Origin: Arachnia propionica
Lineage (GTDB): Bacteria; Actinomycetota; Actinomycetes; Propionibacteriales; Propionibacteriaceae
Direction: 5' to 3'
DNA: 64,000 nucleotides
Assembly (NCBI RefSeq): GCF_037055325.1
Contig: NZ_CP146373.1
Span: 930,001 to 994,000 of the forward strand
The position numbers were made by a program, and so were the translations under genes. Below are positions 61,562 through 64,000 of the stretch, piece after piece. Under the pieces are notes generated by a model. The model made no database searches and was not told the DNA's origin. It saw only the letters and a program-made list of their open reading frames with translations. How positions within the stretch are numbered: the stretch's first letter is position 1; each line of letters opens with the position of its first letter.

Positions 61562-62905
61562 TCAGCAGGAGTACCGCAATGGATTGGGACGGCATCTGGT
61601 CTCCGTGGCGATCCTGAGGCCAGGAGCCAGCCAACCAGCCTCCCGAAGGGTGAGCAATTTCTCGACCACCCTGTCCCGCAACATGATGGGCGAGATGGTA
61701 TTGAGATAGATCTTGGTGGCTCCTTCGAAACCAGCGAGGGTGGAAACCCGCCACTTGAGCATCACTCTCCAGGGCATCGGAAGAACGACATCGATCGGTC
61801 GGTGGTGCCATTCCTCGTTGCAGGCCACGTCGTTGCCTGTTGCCGCGTGCATGGCGTGGATCAAATCCGACATGCCACGCACTTCTTCGGGAGACTGCTC
61901 CCACGGGTTGGAGAACTCGGAACAGGAGTAGATCTCCAAGGTCGGATATCGGTGACCAAACCCTGCGAAGGCAACTGCATAATCGTTTTCAGCGACGATC
62001 AGATTGTGATACCCCGCGTAGTTCGGCCCCACTTCGTTGAACAGGTTGGGGTCCTGCCTCAGCCGGGCGAGCGCCACCTCGTGCTGAACTCCTCGTTCGT
62101 CAATGGCTACGAGTTGTTTGTGCAGGTGGTCGAAGGAAGCACCCGCCGGTTTCAGCCAGTTCTGGAAAACAGTCACATAGCGGGCATAGCGATTGTTCTC
62201 ATAGCTACGACGCAACGAATCGATCGTGAAAGCGATAAATTTTTCGTGCTCCTCAGGGGTCAGAGCACCGGAGCCGGCGAGCTGTGTGTCGTCAACCGCT
62301 GCATCGATGAAGTGTCTTCTGGCGACGATCACGTCGTGGCCGCCGCCGAAGAAACCGGATGTCGCATCCAAAAGTTGTGCCTGCGTCATCGCGGCCACCT
62401 GACTGGTGTCGCACCCAGAGGCCCGCAACTTCGTCTCGGTGACCCGCAACAGATGTTCCAGTCCCTCGCGGGATGCCAGATAGGCCCGTTGACGCCGGGC
62501 CACGGACTCCGGAAGCTCAAAACCGTAGTTGGAGCGCCAGTAGTCGAAACTTAGGATCTCGAACAGGTTCGGAATACAACGAAATTCGGCCGTCGTGGTG
62601 AACAATTTCTCGGCGGGAAGCTCCAGCAACGTTTCCCAGCCATCATCAGAGCGCACCACACGCGCCTTCTCCGGCGGGGTCTCCAGGTAGCGCTGTTCAC
62701 AGAAGGCGCAGTACGTCCCTCGGGCTCCCTCATCGATAGGCCGGGGTGTGGAACCTTGGATGCCGAGAGGACGATTTCCCCGCCCCGGCACGGTCCACAC
62801 CTCGGTTCCGGTGAGCGGTCCGATCTGTTTCACCGTTCCGTCGGCCATGGTGGACAGATACTCGGGTTGCCTGACGTAGGGCTGCATAACGACACCGTAG
62901 ATCAT
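61562..62905 (-). CDS. DUF4921 family protein, galactose-1-phosphate uridylyltransferase-like (HIT superfamily)
   Basis: 447 aa. Zinc-type CAFCEQRYLETP near residue 66; the nucleotidyl-transfer motif FDHLHKQLVAID near 268 contains HxHxQ, the GalT active-site pattern; EEWHHRPIDVVLPMPWRVMLKW near 375. No other Leloir gene nearby, and members of this family form a distinct actinobacterial group, so the substrate is open. Start is uncertain: ATG 62905 or 62887, both lacking a good Shine-Dalgarno. Diverges from zwf. Confidence 0.8.
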   Translation of the reverse strand: MIYGVVMQPYVRQPEYLSTMADGTVKQIGPLTGTEVWTVPGRGNRPLGIQGSTPRPIDEGARGTYCAFCEQRYLETPPEKARVVRSDDGWETLLELPAEKLFTTTAEFRCIPNLFEILSFDYWRSNYGFELPESVARRQRAYLASREGLEHLLRVTETKLRASGCDTSQVAAMTQAQLLDATSGFFGGGHDVIVARRHFIDAAVDDTQLAGSGALTPEEHEKFIAFTIDSLRRSYENNRYARYVTVFQNWLKPAGASFDHLHKQLVAIDERGVQHEVALARLRQDPNLFNEVGPNYAGYHNLIVAENDYAVAFAGFGHRYPTLEIYSCSEFSNPWEQSPEEVRGMSDLIHAMHAATGNDVACNEEWHHRPIDVVLPMPWRVMLKWRVSTLAGFEGATKIYLNTISPIMLRDRVVEKLLTLREAGWLAPGLRIATETRCRPNPLRYSC

Positions 62906-63031
62906 CGCCGGGCCCGGCTCCCCTCCACACCGGTTTTTCCACCTCACGAACAAACCAACGTAGGGCGGGTGGGGCAGCAATACTTCAGGCACCAGCCGTC
63001 TCAAGCTACCTCCCGGGGCGACGACAACCGG

Positions 63032-63037
63032 TATGGT
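63032..63037 (+). promoter_or_regulatory. -10 box for a leaderless zwf transcript
   Basis: TATGGT ends 7 nt before the GTG at 63045; no Shine-Dalgarno lies between. Confidence 0.45.
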
Positions 63038-63044
63038 CGGAATC

Positions 63045-64000
63045 GTGACCAGCAGCAACCCGCTCCATGATCCCCGAGACCGGCGACTGCCAAAGATTGC
63101 AGGTCCCTGTGTACTGGTGCTCTTCGGCGTCACTGGCGACCTCTCCCGGAAGAAACTGATGCCGGCCGTCTATGACCTGGCGAATCGTGGCCTGCTGCCA
63201 CCCGGTTTCGGGTTGGTAGGTTTCGCACGACGTGATTGGGCCGACCAAGACTTTGCGAAGGTTGTTCACGACGCCGTCAAGGAGAACGCCCGAACCCGTT
63301 TCCGCGAGGAAGTCTGGGAGCAGCTACTGGAAGGCATCCGGTTCGTACCGGGCACGTTCGACTCCGATGAGGCCTTTCACCGGCTCCGCACCACTCTTGA
63401 AGAACTCGACCAAGCCCGCGGCACAGGCGGCAATCACGCCTTCTACCTGTCGATTCCGCCGTCGAACTTCGAGCAGGTGGTCTCCCAGCTCAAACGGAAC
63501 GCCATCACCTGTGATGACACAAGCACCTGGAACCGGGTCGTGATCGAGAAACCCTTCGGCCACGACCTGCGTTCGGCCCGCGAACTGAACAACGTCGTCA
63601 GCCAGCTCTTCTCCCCCCACGAGGTGTTCCGAATCGATCATTATCTGGGCAAGGAGACGGTTCAAAACATGCTCGCGATGCGTTTCGCCAACGAGCTGTT
63701 CGAGCCCTTCTGGAACCGCAACTACGTCTCCCACGTGGAGATCACCATGGCCGAGGACATCGGCATCGGTGGCCGTGCCGGATACTACGACGGCATCGGA
63801 GCAGCCCGCGACGTCATCCAGAATCATCTATTGCAACTGCTCGCCCTGACCGCCATGGAGGAGCCGACCAGTTTCGAGGCCTCACAACTGCGCACAGAGA
63901 AAACCAAGGTACTGGCGGCCGCCCAGGTTTCCCCCAACTATGCCGCTCACACGGCCCGCGGCCAGTACGCCGCCGGGTGGCAGGGTGGCCGCCTGGTTCG
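63045..64000 (+). CDS. zwf: Glucose-6-phosphate 1-dehydrogenase, 3' end outside window
   Basis: 318 codons are present and the frame is open at the right edge. NADP fold LVLFGVTGDLSRKKLMPAVYDL near 25-45 (GxxGDLxxRK variant), YLSIPPSNFEQVVSQL near 135, VIEKPFGHDLRSARELN near 165 and the G6P-binding/catalytic RIDHYLGKETVQNMLAMRFAN near 195. First step of the pentose phosphate pathway. The shorter plus-strand frame at 63232-63543 is only an alternative reading frame within this gene. Confidence 0.95.
   Translation, partial: MTSSNPLHDPRDRRLPKIAGPCVLVLFGVTGDLSRKKLMPAVYDLANRGLLPPGFGLVGFARRDWADQDFAKVVHDAVKENARTRFREEVWEQLLEGIRFVPGTFDSDEAFHRLRTTLEELDQARGTGGNHAFYLSIPPSNFEQVVSQLKRNAITCDDTSTWNRVVIEKPFGHDLRSARELNNVVSQLFSPHEVFRIDHYLGKETVQNMLAMRFANELFEPFWNRNYVSHVEITMAEDIGIGGRAGYYDGIGAARDVIQNHLLQLLALTAMEEPTSFEASQLRTEKTKVLAAAQVSPNYAAHTARGQYAAGWQGGRLV

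Overview
The window is high-GC, densely coded actinobacterial DNA. It has short or overlapping gene junctions (ATGA, GTGA, TGATG), many GTG starts, and several starts that sit 6-8 nt after a TANNNT box, as in leaderless transcripts. A cobN gene under a cobalamin riboswitch, a cobTUSDQ operon, a SufR/SufU-type suf operon and a DUF4921 GalT-like gene point to Propionibacteriaceae (Propionibacterium/Arachnia/Tessaracoccus-like). This is inference from gene content; no rRNA or tRNA gene is present to test it.

Layout. 1-8.2 kb (minus): nucleoside uptake and salvage operon, running from a BMP-family lipoprotein through an ABC ATPase and two permeases to cdd, add, rnhA and a ThrE-like exporter that leaves the window. 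8.3-11.7 kb (minus): purU, a CorC/HlyC-type CBS membrane protein and an APH-fold kinase. 11.7-20.8 kb: riboswitch plus cobN (+), convergent with cobT-cobU-cobS-cobD-cobQ (-). 20.9-29.9 kb (minus): rseP-dxr, gdhA, rlmN, cdsA, frr, pyrH, tsf, rpsB, a classical actinobacterial housekeeping order. 30-35.4 kb: double-M23 protein (+), xerC (-), def (+), secreted ExeM/NucH-type nuclease (+), TrmH-family methyltransferase (-). 35.4-37.1 kb: AT-richer islet with repeat-like inverted sequences and two unrecognised or poorly known small genes. 37.1-44.3 kb: unknown anchored protein, BASS-family transporter, fumC, ABC ATPase, fabI, fabG, and an rlmA-type methyltransferase diverging from fabG. 44.5-48.4 kb: O-antigen-ligase-like protein, Wzz-like protein and phosphohexomutase (surface polysaccharide). 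48.5-50.1 kb: ABC-F protein. 50.2-53.2 kb: SPFH-SHOCT protein, zinc-ribbon membrane protein and a small membrane protein. 53.2-54.7 kb: alpha/beta hydrolase and DUF1269 protein. 54.9-61.4 kb: sufR-sufB-sufD-Rieske-sufC-sufS-sufU-sufT. 61.5-64 kb: GalT-like protein (-) diverging from zwf (+, cut by the window end).

How it works together. The left operon imports nucleosides and deaminates cytidine and adenosine; the secreted nuclease at 32.8 kb could feed it. The two cob units cover cobalt insertion through lower-ligand attachment of B12. The suf operon is a complete regulated Fe-S assembly system. The most interesting less-described items are a clamp-binding-like tail on RNase HI, the SPFH/zinc-ribbon/small-membrane trio, a cobalamin-riboswitch-like fold lying antisense between cobN and cobQ, the double-M23 protein with one catalytically degenerate copy, and the AT-rich islet.
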